Source: Brienomyrus brachyistius (Eukaryota; Chordata; Actinopteri; Osteoglossiformes; Mormyridae). From it: a DNA stretch of 64,000 nucleotides. Both the position numbers and the translations under genes were made by a program. Where the stretch lies: assembly GCF_023856365.1 (NCBI RefSeq), contig NC_064554.1:9291001-9355000 (forward strand), read 5' to 3'. Positions 1 through 13,495 of the stretch are shown piece after piece; position 1 is the first letter of the stretch; each line of letters begins with the position of its first letter. Below the pieces are notes generated by a model, which searched no databases, was not told the origin of the DNA, and saw only the letters and a list, made by a program, of their open reading frames with translations.

Positions 1-8
1 TCATTCAG

Positions 9-3000
9 GATATGGGTGACTGTTTCACAGCTGTCCTGCGGCAGGAGTCAGTTCTGGACAACAGTGCCGCCCTGATCAACCACTCGATGGCACTGGTGCA
101 GCGTATGGAGGCGCTGCTCATCCAGGGCAATGGCAGCGATGTGTCCCTGCGTGTGCAGTCGACCAACTCGGATGAGGTGAAGGTGATCCAGGCGCACTCG
201 CTGGTGCTGTCCCTGCAGAGTGAAGTGTTTGAGGAGCTGCTGCAGACCGTCAATGGCAGTGTACTCACACTGAGAGAAGCTGCAGACTGCGCCGCTGTCT
301 TTGACAAATTCATCCGGTGAGAAGCAGAGATGCTTGTGTGGCTATGTCTCTCTGTGTCTCTCTATCGAGCCGCTCAGCCAGTCCTACACACGGGAGAGAA
401 TAAAAATCAATACACAGAGCAGGCCAGTTTAATTAGGAAATTTATCTGGTGCGGAACAGCAATTAGTGCACCTAGTCCAAGGTCACTATGAAAACTCTAA
501 AGTCAATCAAATATGCTAGTGATAAGGGATATAACGGTACACAAAATTAATGGTTTGGTGCGAAGTTTTGTTTTGGATTCATGGTTTGGTGCCGTTTTAG
601 CACACATTTCGCACAAATTTGTTTTGAAATTATTTATTATTGAAGCTACAAACTATTAGGAACAGTCGTACACCAAAGCAATGCATCTGTCGATCTGTCT
701 GAATAACAAAAAAAATAGATGCTTGTTTGCACATTGCAAAAATAAACATGTAAGATAAATTTTACAAAATCAAAAATAAGACAGCATCATAACATTATGC
801 TAAATGTGTCATAATTAAATAAATCCCGCCTAGATATGCGTTCTCCACGACTATATAGCCGCAAGTCGCTACGGATAAACGTCCACATAGCATTCCTTAT
901 TTATTTTTAACTCCAGTCCTGGCAAAAGCGCCTTAAATTCTACGGGGAGACTAACTTGCAGAAGCTATTTCTGTTCCGGTCCGATGCACACGACGATGTG
1001 ATCTCAAATGAGCTAAGCACGTTGTATGTGTTTCCAGAACCATATCCGAGTTCAGTATAGTACAGTCTTATGAACCGCACTTCCTCCAGTGTTTGTGTAA
1101 TTTATTGGGAAACAAAAATGCTCCCAAATCGCTAATTATCACGGACTGTAACCAGCTTTAGCTGTAACCCAATCACAGACACATTTAGCATAATGTTTTC
1201 CATATTGAAAATTTACAGGTGAATCTAGGTTTAATTCATTTGTTTCGTTGTGAGTATTGAAATGATATTACCGAACAACACATAAGGAATTTGTGTACCG
1301 TTACAGTCCTACTAGTGATGGCAACTTTGTACAGTTTTAATATTATTATGACTGATTGGTAGTTTAAGAAACATCCATCCATCTCTGGACTGCTTCCACT
1401 GCATGGTGAAGAAAGATGTACAGTAATGTGCAAAAGTCTTAGGCAGGCAAAAAAAAAATGTTTATATAACTGTCACGTTGGTGTAAAACTATGCTGTTAC
1501 GCCTAACAAAGTGTGTCAGCTTCGCCATTTCAAAACCTCCGCTAAAGTAACCCTGTTATTTCCAGCAACCATACAACACACCCGTGTGTTTTGTGACCTG
1601 ACCACTAGCCCACCTCATATATCTATTCAATATCTCGTTCACTTTGTTAACTAATTAAGTTAATTAATTAAGCGAGCTGGTGGTGAAATTTAATAAATAC
1701 GTAGAATGGTTCAGATGCCACTGTGGAGAAGTTTGGGAACTGAAGTGGTGTTCATCTAGCTATCCAAGTAGATATCAGTAACTTTCTGGAGAACTGAAGA
1801 CATTTTTACTAGTTTTTATTGTGTTACTCGTAATTTTCATATGTTCTTATGTTAAATTATATTTTTTGTTCTAAGAAAATGTGCACTTACTACCTAGATA
1901 AATAGCGTTAAACATCTCTTGAGTGCCTAAGACTTTTGCACAGTACTGTATATTTTCTATTTCACTACAATATTTTCAGAGAAATGTATAATTGCTCCAT
2001 TTAATATACCACTTCCTGCACCAGTTGAGAAGAGAAATGAAAGTCGGGGCTTTGAGAGCAGCCCCACTCAAGGTGCAAAAATACCCAGTCTCCTGTACTT
2101 CCTGTGACCACGTAGGTACCTGTACTGCGGAGAGCTGGTCTTACGCCTGGAGCAGGCCGTCCCCCTGCACAAGCTGGCCACCAAGTATCGCGTGCAGGCC
2201 TTGCAACGTGGCTTGAGCCTGTATATGAGCCAGCACTTGGCCAGTGACTCGCCAGCAGGTCATGTGGTGGGCTGGTACCAGTATGCAGCCCAGACGGGTG
2301 ACACTGCGCTGCGTGACAGCTGCCTGCAGTACCTCTCGTGGAACCTGTCGACCGCGCTGCAGAGCGGCGAGTGGGGCATTCTGGGCTCCGAGCTGTTGCT
2401 TTCACTTCTGCAGCGCTCCGACCTGGTGCTACACAGTGAGCTAGAGCTGTATGAGGCGCTGGAGGCCTGGGTGGGCAGGAACCAGCCGACGGGGCTGACG
2501 GCAGAGGCGGCGCTGCGCTCCATCCGCTACGGCATGATCCCCCCACATCAGCTTTTTCGGCTGCAGAAACAGTCCCCACTGATGCTGAAGCACCAGGAGT
2601 CAGTGCGCGACCTCCTTTACCTCGCCTTCCAGTTCCACTCGGCATCCCCCGCGCAGCTCGCCAAGTACTTCGATGTGAACTGCAGCATCTTCACGCCGCG
2701 CAACTACCTGTCGGCAGCATGGGGCGCCCAGTGGGTGATCAACAACCCCACACGGGATGACCGCAGCACCAGCTTCCAGACACAGCTGGGTCCCAGCGGA
2801 CATGACGCCGGAAAGCGGGTGACCTGGAATGCTCTCTTCTCGCCGCGCTGGCTCCCGCTCAGCACGCGCTCGGCCTACGCGGACGGGAGTGGCATCGTGC
2901 AGGCCGCTCGCGTCGATGGGGGCCGCCCTCGCATCGTCATCACACCTGCCACCTCCAGTGCTGACTTCGCCGGGGTCAGCTTTCAGAAAACAGTCATTGT

Positions 3001-3193
3001 GGCCGCCCGGCAGCAGGGCAAAGTGGTGGTCCGGCACATCTACAACTTCCACCAGAGCACCGAGGAGACGGGCGACTTCCTGGCTGAAGCCGATCTCCAG
3101 CGAAGGGCTTCCGAGTACCTCATCGACAGCTCCCTCTACCTGCACATCGTGGTCAAGCCCCTCTACCACAGCCTCATTGTGGCCAGGAAGTGA
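9..3193 (+). CDS. btbd17: BTB/POZ domain-containing protein 17 (5'-truncated by the window edge)
   Basis: Two coding exons are visible: 9-316 (acceptor AG at 7-8, donor GTGAGA at 317) and 2116-3193 (acceptor ending CGTAG at 2115, stop TGA 3191-3193). Codon CG|G spans the junction and joins 'DKFIR' to 'YLYCGEL'. Exon one carries the BTB fold (GNGSDVSLRVQ through DCAAVFDKFIR). Exon two carries the rest of BTB, a BACK-like helical region (LQRGLSLYMSQHL to SIRYGMIPPHQLF) and the C-terminal domain with WVINNP, SFQTQLGPSGHDAG and VSFQKT, which match my recollection of vertebrate BTBD17, a galectin-3-binding-protein-like secreted or membrane-associated protein. The signal-peptide exon must lie upstream of base 1; the ATG at 12 is internal. 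The reading frame is intact, so the gene looks functional. The molecular role is poorly known. The intron 317-2115 is mostly two transposons. The nearest neighbour, MAP2K6, starts 2.7 kb downstream on the same strand. Confidence 0.93.
524..1311. mobile_element. Non-autonomous hAT-type DNA transposon in the BTBD17 intron
   Basis: The element starts AAGGGATATAACGGTACAC and ends with the inverted form (TGTGTACCGTTACAGTCCTA). It is flanked by identical 8-bp target duplications CTAGTGAT at 516-523 and 1312-1319. An 8-bp duplication with a TAGGG-like terminus is the hAT signature. The 788-bp body has no transposase ORF, so it must have been moved in trans. The perfect duplication suggests a fairly recent insertion. 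Confidence 0.85.
1421..1948. mobile_element. Tc1/mariner-type non-autonomous element in the BTBD17 intron
   Basis: Inverted ends CAGTAATGTGCAAAAGTCTT (1421) and the complementary AAGACTTTTGCACAGTACTG (ending 1948) are bounded by TA on both sides (1419-1420, 1949-1950), the Tc1/mariner target duplication. The 528-bp interior has no transposase. The element ends 167 bp before the BTBD17 acceptor at 2115. Confidence 0.82.
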
Positions 3194-5540
3194 CCACACA
3201 CATGCGCGCCACACACACACACGTACACACACACACCATCCCCATTCCCAGCCAGCCCTTTCTGTTAGCAGCTTGACCTTTGTTTTTCACATATGGAAAA
3301 TCATCCAGTGTATGTAACCAGTGCAGAGAGCAAATCAACGTGAGGTTTTCCTCATCGGGCTGCGCTCTTCACAGCTACTACTGACTCCATCCCACTGGCC
3401 GGCTGAGTAACACTGAATCGGAGCTGTGATATTGGAACCCAAGATCCATCCTATGGAGCGTGTAAATTTCTCCTGCGCTCCTCAAACTGTAGCTTGAGAT
3501 CTCCAGTATGGTAATGCATTTTCTTAACTTCAAATCTGTCTTCTAAGGATTGAACTTGTCTTTGTGGTAGTTATTAGCAGTGTAACAATTCTCCAAACCC
3601 ACGATTCGGTTCAGACCTTGATTCTTGAACCACATTTTTTTTTTGGGGGGGGATAAGAAAAAAACAGGGGGATGTTATCTAGGTTTTTAATCATGAACAA
3701 TTTGGAACATTAAAGAGGGTTATTACCCAAGCTAACTAAACTAGCCTAGCTTTTACTCCAGGTGTGATCACTTAGTCATGTTTGGACTAAAATAGTCATG
3801 AGACAGTAAAATAGGTGTGATGTATAATATTTACCAAATGTCCAGCTTGCCCTAACTTTAAATAGAATAATATTTAATCATTTACATGTGTTACAGTGTT
3901 AACTGCGAGATGAAAAACGACCAGAGTAACATTAATAACGTAATGAGAGCTCAGCATACTGCACCTACAGTGCTGGTGGCAGGTTGGAGGGGGGTGTCAT
4001 GGTCATGTCATCCAGAACTGCATCCCGAGATCAGGAACGCTTGCGCCATGGTTTGTCTCGATTTTAGAAACGTTACGCCATTCATACTTATTCAAAATAT
4101 GCAACATCATCAGGACCTGATTTATGCTTAAATCCGATCTGGGATTGTCTTATTTCTAAGGTGCTACCTGGTTTCCATGAAGAATACACAACACAATACA
4201 CATACACAGTGAAAGACAGACACATATGCAGACAAACATATGCTTACAAGACTAATTCTCTGTTATATCCAGTTACATAGGCTCTCCTAGTGTCCCAGTA
4301 TTCAAACTATACTTTTTCTGGAAATGATATATAGTATAGTGATGATGCTACACCAGTTCCCTTTGGGGATGCTCCTTTAAATCAGCTAATCTCTGGTAGA
4401 GGGAGAAATGTTTGTCATACAGCTTCTTTTTTTATAAATAATTCTTATTGTGATTATTTCCAGGATACTAACCTGTTGACCCTTTAAAGTATATGACTGT
4501 ATCTCTGAATTAAGTCATAAAACAAAACCTGTTTAGTATAGTTGCTTCTGTTATTTAATTATGGATATTATTACACCCTTCCCCCACTCTCTGAGCACCA
4601 CCTCCCTCTGGCAGTCAATTCTCATCAATAAAGACATTTTTCTCAATTCGCTATCTGTTTATGTCCCACAGCGCCCCTATAGTTAAGACACAGAAAAACA
4701 TATCACAGCCTAAAAATAGCAATATCGGACTATTCATATATATATATATATATATATATATGCTATATAATGGTAATGCCTCCTCTTTTTAGATAAAAAT
4801 TTATTGGACATTCAACTCATTACTAAAATTTAACTGTCACTTAAAAATCTTTGAAAAATGTATTATCTTCTTACTTCCTCAGTTTCTTAGCCACCAGTTA
4901 GTAATTAACATATAAAAAGTAAACTGAATTGTTTAACAGTCAAGCAGGACACAATAGTACTAGTAGAACGGCATGGATAGTAATACAAGGTGACAGGAAT
5001 TACGTGTTTATCAAAATAAAAAGTCGCCGTTGTCCAGTGTCAATCACTGCATAGTACGTATGCAGCAGAACAAGCATACAGAGGGATCTGTTCCGCAGTC
5101 CAACACTCAGCCATGAACGATAAATTGCTTTGTGACAAATTTACAGTTTAAGGGTTTGGTATCCCATTCTTCCTTTCCTTTTATATAAGTACAAATTTGA
5201 TTACTTTGTTATAATAAACCATAATTAATAACTCACAAACTTATACTGAATGGACAGGGAGCTAAAAATGTAACGGTGTGAAGCAGTTAATCACAATACA
5301 GGCAATCACCACATTTGTAAATGTTCTCCTATTATGCACAGCAGTGACCATGAAAATGTCGTAATATCAATTTGATTACAAAGGGGATGAGAAGCCAGCA
5401 TCGGTCAGAACAATATAGAGAAAAACATTTCTGAAGAAAAAGTCGATGCATGTGGCAATGCTTGGAATCGCTTACGTTTAAAAACTACATTTACCACAAT
5501 GCTTTGCTTCGTATGCAGGAAGAACGTCTATTCAGACTCC
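3194..5540. other. BTBD17 3' flank and intergenic DNA, no gene seen
   Basis: The start must contain the BTBD17 3' UTR. A CA microsatellite begins just after the stop (about 3206-3236). The first AATAAA on the + strand that I find is at 4627-4632, which could be the polyadenylation signal, but that is uncertain. Around 3580-3620, text of the type 'GTAACAATTCTCCAAACCCA' resembles a hAT terminus, without a partner end. A TA microsatellite lies at 4737-4761. No coding exon is recognisable. Confidence 0.5.
4737..4761. repeat. (TA)n microsatellite
   Basis: An uninterrupted TA dinucleotide run of about 25 bp in the BTBD17-MAP2K6 intergenic region. Confidence 0.9.
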
Positions 5541-5848
5541 CACGGATCCAAGTTGGGAGCTTTTCAGCTGCCAGCTTTGGCCCTTCATGTAAGTGCAGCT
5601 GAGCTTTTCCTTGCAATGTATTTGGAGATTTCCCCCTTCTAGCTTGTTATGCATGCACACTGGATTCGTCCGCTTGGAGACTTGCAGCCCAAAGGCAAAA
5701 ACGCTTCAGTTGCATGTAGATCACCACTTGGATTTTGCACCTTTGTTGCAGAGTGAGCTGCTCACTAAACAGGCAGATGGAGGGAGGGAGGGAGAAGAAA
5801 GGCGAAGTCTTTTGTGCATCCCCTCCCCCCCACTCAAGCAAAGGGGAA

Positions 5849-5867
5849 ATGTCCGTGCCCAAAGGAG
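5849..5867 (+). CDS. map2k6: MAP2K6 coding exon 1 (19 nt)
   Basis: ATG at 5849-5851 opens six codons (MSVPKG) plus one base, followed directly by the donor GTAAGAATT at 5868. The leftover G fits the phase of exon 2, which begins GC AGG AGG, giving MSVPKGGRRKNP. Human MKK6 also begins with a six-codon exon (MSQSKG) of the same phase. The 5' UTR is probably the purine- and pyrimidine-rich sequence before 5848; the transcription start is not identifiable. This exon is too short for normal ORF calling and was found by phase and motif. Confidence 0.8.
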
Positions 5868-8800
5868 GTAAGAATTCTGGAAACGTCTGTGCAAAACCAC
5901 CGTAATGCAGCCTGGACTGCATTTATCGCCTAGTGCATTGCAGCGTTTTCTTCTGGGCAAATGCACCTCCAAGAACGCGCAGCTGTGTTTCCTGTTACGG
6001 ATCTGCCCTTTTGCTGAGTTTCTGCTAAGACCACGTTGGCAACAGTTGGACTGTATATTACGTGCAGTCCTACTGGTAATTGCGCTAACCCTCTCCACAT
6101 CTTGCATAGCCGTCAACTCCTGCAAAACGGGGCAGATAGCGTAAATTTTTTCACAAACTATTTTAAAGCCAGTAGTTATATTCGTACTCATTCGATTTGT
6201 CATAAAACACACAAATGTATCTGATTCAATCTCTGAAACAATTTGCATTTGTAGAATTACCTTTCAATTATATTTACGTGAAAATATTGCTTACTCCCTA
6301 AGTTTGTACAATGGATGACATGCTGTGGTGTTGGACGATATTGTGTAACAGATGTTTCCAGAATTTTAAATTGTTTCAACAACTTGATAGTGGATTGTTA
6401 TTTCATTGCCTACGTGCGTAATGGAAAATATTTTCTCGATTTGACGTCTGCTCTTACACTGTTGTTCCGGTTGTGTAATAAATAGGTACACTTCACAAAT
6501 GCAACATGCTAAAGATAGAAGGTTTGTCTCTCAAACTGACAATATAAAGGATATTCCTCTCCAAGCAAATTCCAGTTCCAAGCTAGAACTCAATCTGCAA
6601 TAAAATGCCGTCTACTGGATATAATTCCAGTATATCTTTTGGGACTCGGACTGGTGCACGTCTACGCCAGTATATATGGTTGCGCAGACCATCGCAAAAT
6701 TTAATGAATACATAAAATAATTGTCTGTCGCTTGTAAATTTACCATGGAAGATGAATGCACGAAATGCTTACCCTTTATGATTTGCGGTACATTGCTTAA
6801 TTTGTACAAAATAGCATTTAATGGCTAAAATATGGGAAAGGTATGAACGCGTTTTTGACTTATGAAAGTGAACAGATGAAAATGTTTAGTTTTGATGACT
6901 AATCATTGTATTGTAATATTATCATGCCATTTTCTAATCGCACCTTGTCTGTCATATTATCCTAGCCTGTCCTCTTTTGGATTGATAATTACTCTGACTG
7001 ATAGCATGTTGGAGTCTTTGCTATACTGAAAGGGTACCCCTCTTACGCTTTTGACAGGCCAGGTCCTGGAAGTATTCCAGTTCAGTTAGTTTGCTTTGCA
7101 TTACCAAAGCTAATCTTTTCAGGGCATTCTCCTTACTGATTTTTTCTGGAACACTTTTACTAATTGTTACTTTTAAAATGATTTTGTGTCCTACGTGTAC
7201 AGTAATGGAAGCGTTGGAGTACGCCGGACAGCCTGAAGTCAGCAATCAGTGCAGATTCGCATATCTGTGTTCTGAGGCGCAGTTCCATCGAGGTCTCGTT
7301 AACCCTATTTCTTGGGACCTGTTTTTTTCCCTACCAGTTTGAGACCATCAAACTGCTGTGTTCGGACCTTGCTCACTGATGCTACCATGCACTAGATACA
7401 GAGAAACTGCAGTTGCCTGGAATTAAGGCCTTGCCATATGTACAATGGTATTTTTTAAAATCGGTGTTATTCCTCCTCTGTTGTTAAAAAAAAAAATCTC
7501 CATCCATATGAAAATGCTAAAATGTGCTGTCAAAACCAACAGGTGGCGATATTACTCTAACCGTAAAGCCATGCTGGCCAATCAGAAACCTTATTACCAG
7601 GTCTGCTCTACTAAAAACAGATCATGTGAACAGCGAACTGCACTCGCTCTAACGTCAAAGTAGATAACGGTGCTACGCATCAACACTGAAAACGCAGTTT
7701 TTGAATACTTTCAACCTACATGAGGCTTTTAAAACAGCTCAGTTTTTATTAACGTAAAAAAATACTGTTTGCATGTGGACAAAAGGCCAAAATGCAGAGA
7801 AAAAGCTATGCTTTAAAAATACCCATGTACGTGTCGACAAGGCCTAAGTTACAAATATGTCCAACAGCCTCCGATTCTGCGCAGAGGACCATTCCCAGTG
7901 TAAACAGCTACACTAACGGGGCGGACATGCCAGTAAGCTGTATTTTTATTCACACAGTGATTCTATTTTGAGGCTTGTTTTAGTGTAGTGGAAGCAACAA
8001 CTGCGGCTGTTGTTATTTTATTATTCTGACAGGTGAATTTACTTATTTGCCTAGTTGAAAACACCTGTTGAAATTCGAGCACTTACATAATGTTAGGTCG
8101 GCGCGAAAAATAGTGCTGCACAGTCAAGACTGTTTTACGGCAGCTGATCTTAAGGCTGCTGATCTTAAGGCTGCTGATCTTAAGCATGACGTGGAGAATT
8201 TTCCGAAAGTGTATGGATCACCTTTGAGGCAGAGCGGCTTCAGGTTTAAGATTCTTTGTCATTTCTGGGCCTTCTGGTAACACTTAGCAACATCAACACA
8301 CCCCTCGGCAGCCTTCTGGGTCTTGTCACAGGAAGTCTCCCACATCACGTGAGAACCAGCAGTCACACAAACTAGTGCAAGCTCATTAGAAACGGCCTGA
8401 TATTGCAGTCTGGCCACGTCCAGCCTCATTCTCCTAGTAGGTGATAGCTTGCTGGACGTAAGCTGAATCTTTAGAGTGGTATCAATCTGGATACTCCTGC
8501 AGATCTGTAGGAGCCTCCAGTGTCTGCCCATCAGGATTAATCATCTTCGCCATACCACCAGTATTGGAGGACTGAGCCCAATCATGCGGCTCAGGGCACT
8601 GGAACCAGGATCCAGCGATCCGCAGCCCCTGACCTGAGGAACATGCATATGGACTCCTCATAGCCAGCCCTGTCAGTGCCAGTGGTCGCAATGATTTCAC
8701 ACATGACCAGAGGAGTGTCACCTTGTGGGCTTCTATCAACCACTGAGCAAAGTTGTGAATAATAAGTCTAGCGGCCGATCCACATTTTTTCAAGTCTGAT

Positions 8801-11800
8801 CCGATCCCAAAACACAACTGCCAATATTGATGTAGATTCTGATACAAGAGCTGTTTTTGCTTAAAAATTTCAATATTATATACATGAAAATATGCAAATT
8901 TATACTGTATGTATTAATAAATTAGTAAATACAAATGAAAAAAATGTATGTCAAAAAATCTTTAATTAAGCAATCTGATACATGCATACTGTACTGATCC
9001 ATTATATGTCCTTTGTTTAGAGGGATTTTTCACTATGTGCTTCTTCCATCTCTCAAAACTTTTTATAAAGATTGCAAATTGCGGCGCTACTATTTGTTGT
9101 TTCAAGCAAAAAATGCTTCCAGAGTGCAGACATTTGTTGGCTTGCTTTGCACGTATGCAAGTTGCATTTGCTGCAAAGGGTATATGCATGACATCTCAGC
9201 AGGCAGAAGTCACTGCTCACACCGACTGAGTGGCAAAACACTAGAGTACGGAAAGAGCTGCTGTGCGATTGATTGTTCAAATTGGTTTAACAACAAATAG
9301 GATCTAACTTTTTACAAACTTTCAAAAACTAAATAAGTGTCGGACGTGGATCAGTCACGTATGGCTGATACCTGATCTGTGTAATAGGTATGGATTGGTG
9401 CCCACTTGGATCGGTGCACCTCTAAAAAAAGTACAGCTTCTGGTGGCATCGCTGCTTCCAAGGGCTTCCCCCTCATTCCCTTCATGATGCGTGCGCCCTT
9501 CCTGTGGGGGGGGGGGGGGGGGGGGCGGAGAGCAGAATGTCGTCTTGTCCACCTTGTCAGAGACGTGTGAGGTTTTTAACGTGGCTAGAGGGCCAGTCCT
9601 GCCACCAAGCCTCAGATTTTCCCAGACGGTTTAACTTCATACCCAGGACAAGGTCACAGACATTAAATTTATACATAGTTCATCAGTAGTTCATCAGAGC
9701 ACAATGCAATGCAATGCAATTTTATTTATATAGCGCATTATCACAACATTACATTGTCTCAATGCGCTTTACATTTCTGCCACGTAAAGACCCCCCAGTG
9801 AGTAAGCCAAAGGCAACGGTGGCAAGGAAAAACTCCCTAAGAGGAAGAAACCTTGGGAGGGACCAGACCCACAAAGCTCCACAAAGGAGTGGCACAGGCA
9901 TGTTAGGGGATTTGACTCTAGATTTCTGACTCCTACTAATTACTTTCCTTAGATGAAGAGAGAGAACTTTTGTGTCCCTTTGTCAGCGGTGAAGGCCATG
10001 TTGTTTCAGTGCAAGAAGCTGAGTCAGTCACTGACCCAGGGAATTTGGGATCCAGGGAAAGGGGAAGAATGGATTTAATGTGTTGCATGTCTAGACTTTC
10101 CAAGCATTTCATGATAATGGGGGCCAGTGCGATAGGGTGGTAGTCACTGAAGCTTGATGGAGATGTATTCTTTGGTATGGATATGATTTTGGTGGCTTTA
10201 AAGCATTTGGGGACAATAGCCTGACTCGGGCAGGTGTTGACATTGTCTCTGAGGATGTCTTTCAGCTCCTCTGTGCATAGTTTCAGTACACAACCAGGTA
10301 TGTTGTCTGGACCAGCAACCTTACAGATGTTAATCCTGGAAACTACCCTCTTCACATTGGCTGAAGACACGTAACCGTCGTCAGGTGGAGGATGGGCCGG
10401 CTGGTTTATTTGTAGAACAACCCCGTGGGCCAGGATTACTTTGCAAGCTTATGGGTTGCAAGCTGATTTAAGGTCTGCATGATTGAAGTTACCAGGGACA
10501 ATGAGGAATCCATCAGGATGGGCTTTCTGTTGCTAATTGATGGCATGACACAATTCACAGATTGATGACTGTAGGTTTTACACAAACTCGATGATTCACA
10601 CTAGGGTTGAGTGATATGGACCGAAAATCATACCTCGATATTTTTAGCTGAACCACGATAAACAGTATATAACTCAATATTGTTTTCCCATAAAGTAATA
10701 ACAAATAGACAGTTCCAAGTCCGAGCCAAATGTCCTCAGTGTCACACGGGCACTTTTATTTACAGACAGCTGTAGATGTACATGAAAAAATGGCTCAAAA
10801 ATGTCGTTTCGACAGATATATCTATCGATCTGTGCTACCTTACCGAAAATGTTGTCATTTTTATGGGCTGAAACTGAAAGCGGATTATCCAAAAAATAAA
10901 TACGTAACTTGTCTAAAAAACACAAACTAATGTAATGTAAGCAGGCATTGCGAGTCTGAAATACCTTATAAGGTTAATTGTTAAAACATTTCCGATATTT
11001 CGACATACAGAATAGTAAATCAGTATGATGCTGACAGTAAAGTGTGATCAATGTATTTAATAAAATATTTAAAATGTATGAACATTGAAAACGCAGAAAT
11101 AAGCCATAACTCCAGAGCAAGGTAGGATAGATCCGTGGGCGGTTCTTCAAGCATGAGAACAGGGGCTTGATTTCATTGTGCGCAAGCGCAGTACCCAAAG
11201 GCAGGACGTTTCCACAGGTTAGGATGAAACGTTAGAACACCGGCATATATTATTTTACCAACCAGGGGGGTATTTCACTACGCGGGATTTCTTGCATAGC
11301 CAGATAACTTGTTGGATTTATGGTAATCTGGGCTAAATGGACTATATAATTGTCCACTTAAATGTTGCTCAGACTGTCTTAAATCTGACAGGTTCTGCGG
11401 CTAAACAAGAAATCCTGCTTTGTGAAATACCTCCCCCCCCCCCCCAGCTTTTCTTCGCTAGCCTACTTCTTGTCAGTGCCTGTCTCCGTGTTGTCACTGC
11501 AAGCAGGACTTGTGAGTGAGTGAGTGAGTAGGGAGGGGTGGGTTGTGTTTGTAGAGGGGTGGGGCAGGGCACGGTTTTGTCAGAGACGGACAGGGTCAGG
11601 AGAAATGGGCGACGTGGCGGCGCTATGAATATAATCTTAAAGCAACAAACTATATCGATGTATGATGAGACAATATCGTTTATATCTTGCATGAAAATAT
11701 ATCGATGTATCATAAAAACACGATATATCGCCCAGTCCTAATTCACACAAAGACAGACATGTAAACACTGTACTGTCGGGACAGAGAGACGCTGCTGCGT

Positions 11801-13458
11801 CTGTATGCACCGCCATCTTGGGCAAGGAGTTGGGATGCTGAGAAATGTGCCCTCTTGGCATGATTGGGCATGGGGATTTGCAGAGGCTCTCATGAGATTC
11901 AGTGGTGTGTATTTAGATGTAGATGTCATGGGAAACCCTCCCTTCTGATATCATCTTGCTACTGCAGGTGTACCGATGTTGCTTGGTTAAAGGCTTCAGA
12001 AGATGTGAAAGGCTCTGTTCATGACCGCCGTAACATTCGGTTTCCCACCCTCCTCCAAGGCAGGAGGAAGAATCCCAGGCTCAAGATTTCCAAGGAGGTG
12101 TTCGATCAGCCCCCGCTGGCGGCGTCGTAAGGAAATCTCTCTTCTATTTTGGGCACACAGGTCATGCACCGCTTGCAAACACTGTCGTAAAACAAAATAC
12201 AGGGATGCACACTTTCCACCATACATGTTTATGAAATAGAAACAGGGTTTTGGATTTCCTCCCGGGTGGGATGCTATTGTCCTCCCGAATAATGGTCTGT
12301 GAAGCAGCTGGATATATGGCCCCTCGGCCATTGCAGTAGATGAGAATGACCCCCATAAAAATGTTCCATGTGAATTTTAGAAAGGTGACATAACCCGTCT
12401 AATCTTTCTCCGTCTTCCGAAGACCTCCACGTGACCTGGATTCTAAAGCCTGTGTCACTATTGGGGACAAGGTACGAGCTGGGAATGGTGGGCTATGTGT
12501 TTTTATACTATTTGTGTGTCTGTGTGTGTCTGTGTCTGTGTCTATCTGTCCTGTCTGTCTCTGTCTGTCTGTCTGTGTGTGTGTGTTTCGGCAGGGTGTT
12601 AGGAGGCAATTCTAGAAGTAAGTCAGAGGAGCGTTTCAGGAATGCAGAAGAAGGCAAAGGGAGAGAGAAGCACACAGAATAAATAAGGGGGCCGGTTGGG
12701 TGGGGGGCATACACAGACTGACAGACTGTCTGTCTGTCGGTCGTTCCTTGGAACAGGAACATAATTCATTCCATAAGACTCGTTGAGGTGCAATTTGGTC
12801 GAGGTCCAAGTCGCATTTCCCCATAAGAAATAATGTAAATGAATTTAATCCGTTCCAGACCCCCAAACGCTTGCCTAACTTATCCACCTACCTGATTAGC
12901 AGCGTGTGGCTCTGTGGGCTAAGCCTGTGTGCCTGTAATCCGAAGGTCGCAGGTTCAAACCCCGCCTCAGACCGTGGGTCCTTGAGCAAGGCCCTTAACT
13001 CCCAGCTCCCTGGGTGCTGCTACGGGTGGCAGCCCTTCGCAGACAACTTCCTCTATGAAAAAAGAGCAAGTTGTGGGAGGCGTAAAGACAATTTCCCTAC
13101 GGGGACAATAAAAGTATCGATTATTATTATTATTATTATTATTATTAATAATAATGAAAAAGCATTGACAATCAGTATAAAACTAAAACACAGATGGAAA
13201 TTACACATACAAAAGCAATAAACATTAAATAAATGACAATCCCATACTTCGAAGTGAGAGCTGACACACATTCACCACCTTCAAGTCTCACTCTAATTTC
13301 CTTTTTAAGTTCTACAGTTACTCTCACTACTTTCCTCTTTGGTTTGCTGCTATCACTGCTCACTTTCTTAGGGGCCAAAATGACTGTATCACTAAATGTA
13401 CTGTAGTTAAAACACGAAAAAATTCACACCGAACACGGCCTGTGTGCGTGCGTGCGTT

Positions 13459-13495
<37 letters not shown>

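Larger units (their letters stand above)
12735..13378 (-). mobile_element. pogo/Tigger-type DNA transposon remnant interrupted by a SINE
   Basis: At about 12760-12870, text such as TAATGTAAATGAATTTAATC, followed by CGTTCCAGACCCCC, matches the flank typical of Tigger-like elements. At 13238-13378 the minus strand encodes [20 protein letters not shown] followed by [20 protein letters not shown] and LTSKYGI, the N-terminal CENP-B/pogo-like helix-turn-helix of a Tigger or jerky-type transposase, after which the frame degenerates. A SINE (12898-13148) separates the two parts. The outer boundaries are approximate. Confidence 0.65.

Noticed and set aside
12..320. ATG at 12 as the BTBD17 start
   Set aside because: An acceptor AG lies at 7-8, the frame is open upstream to it, and family members have a signal-peptide exon before this point.
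2001..2645. 214-codon minus-strand ORF
   Set aside because: It is antisense to BTBD17 exon 2116-3193, and its low-complexity content reflects the GC-rich codons of that exon.
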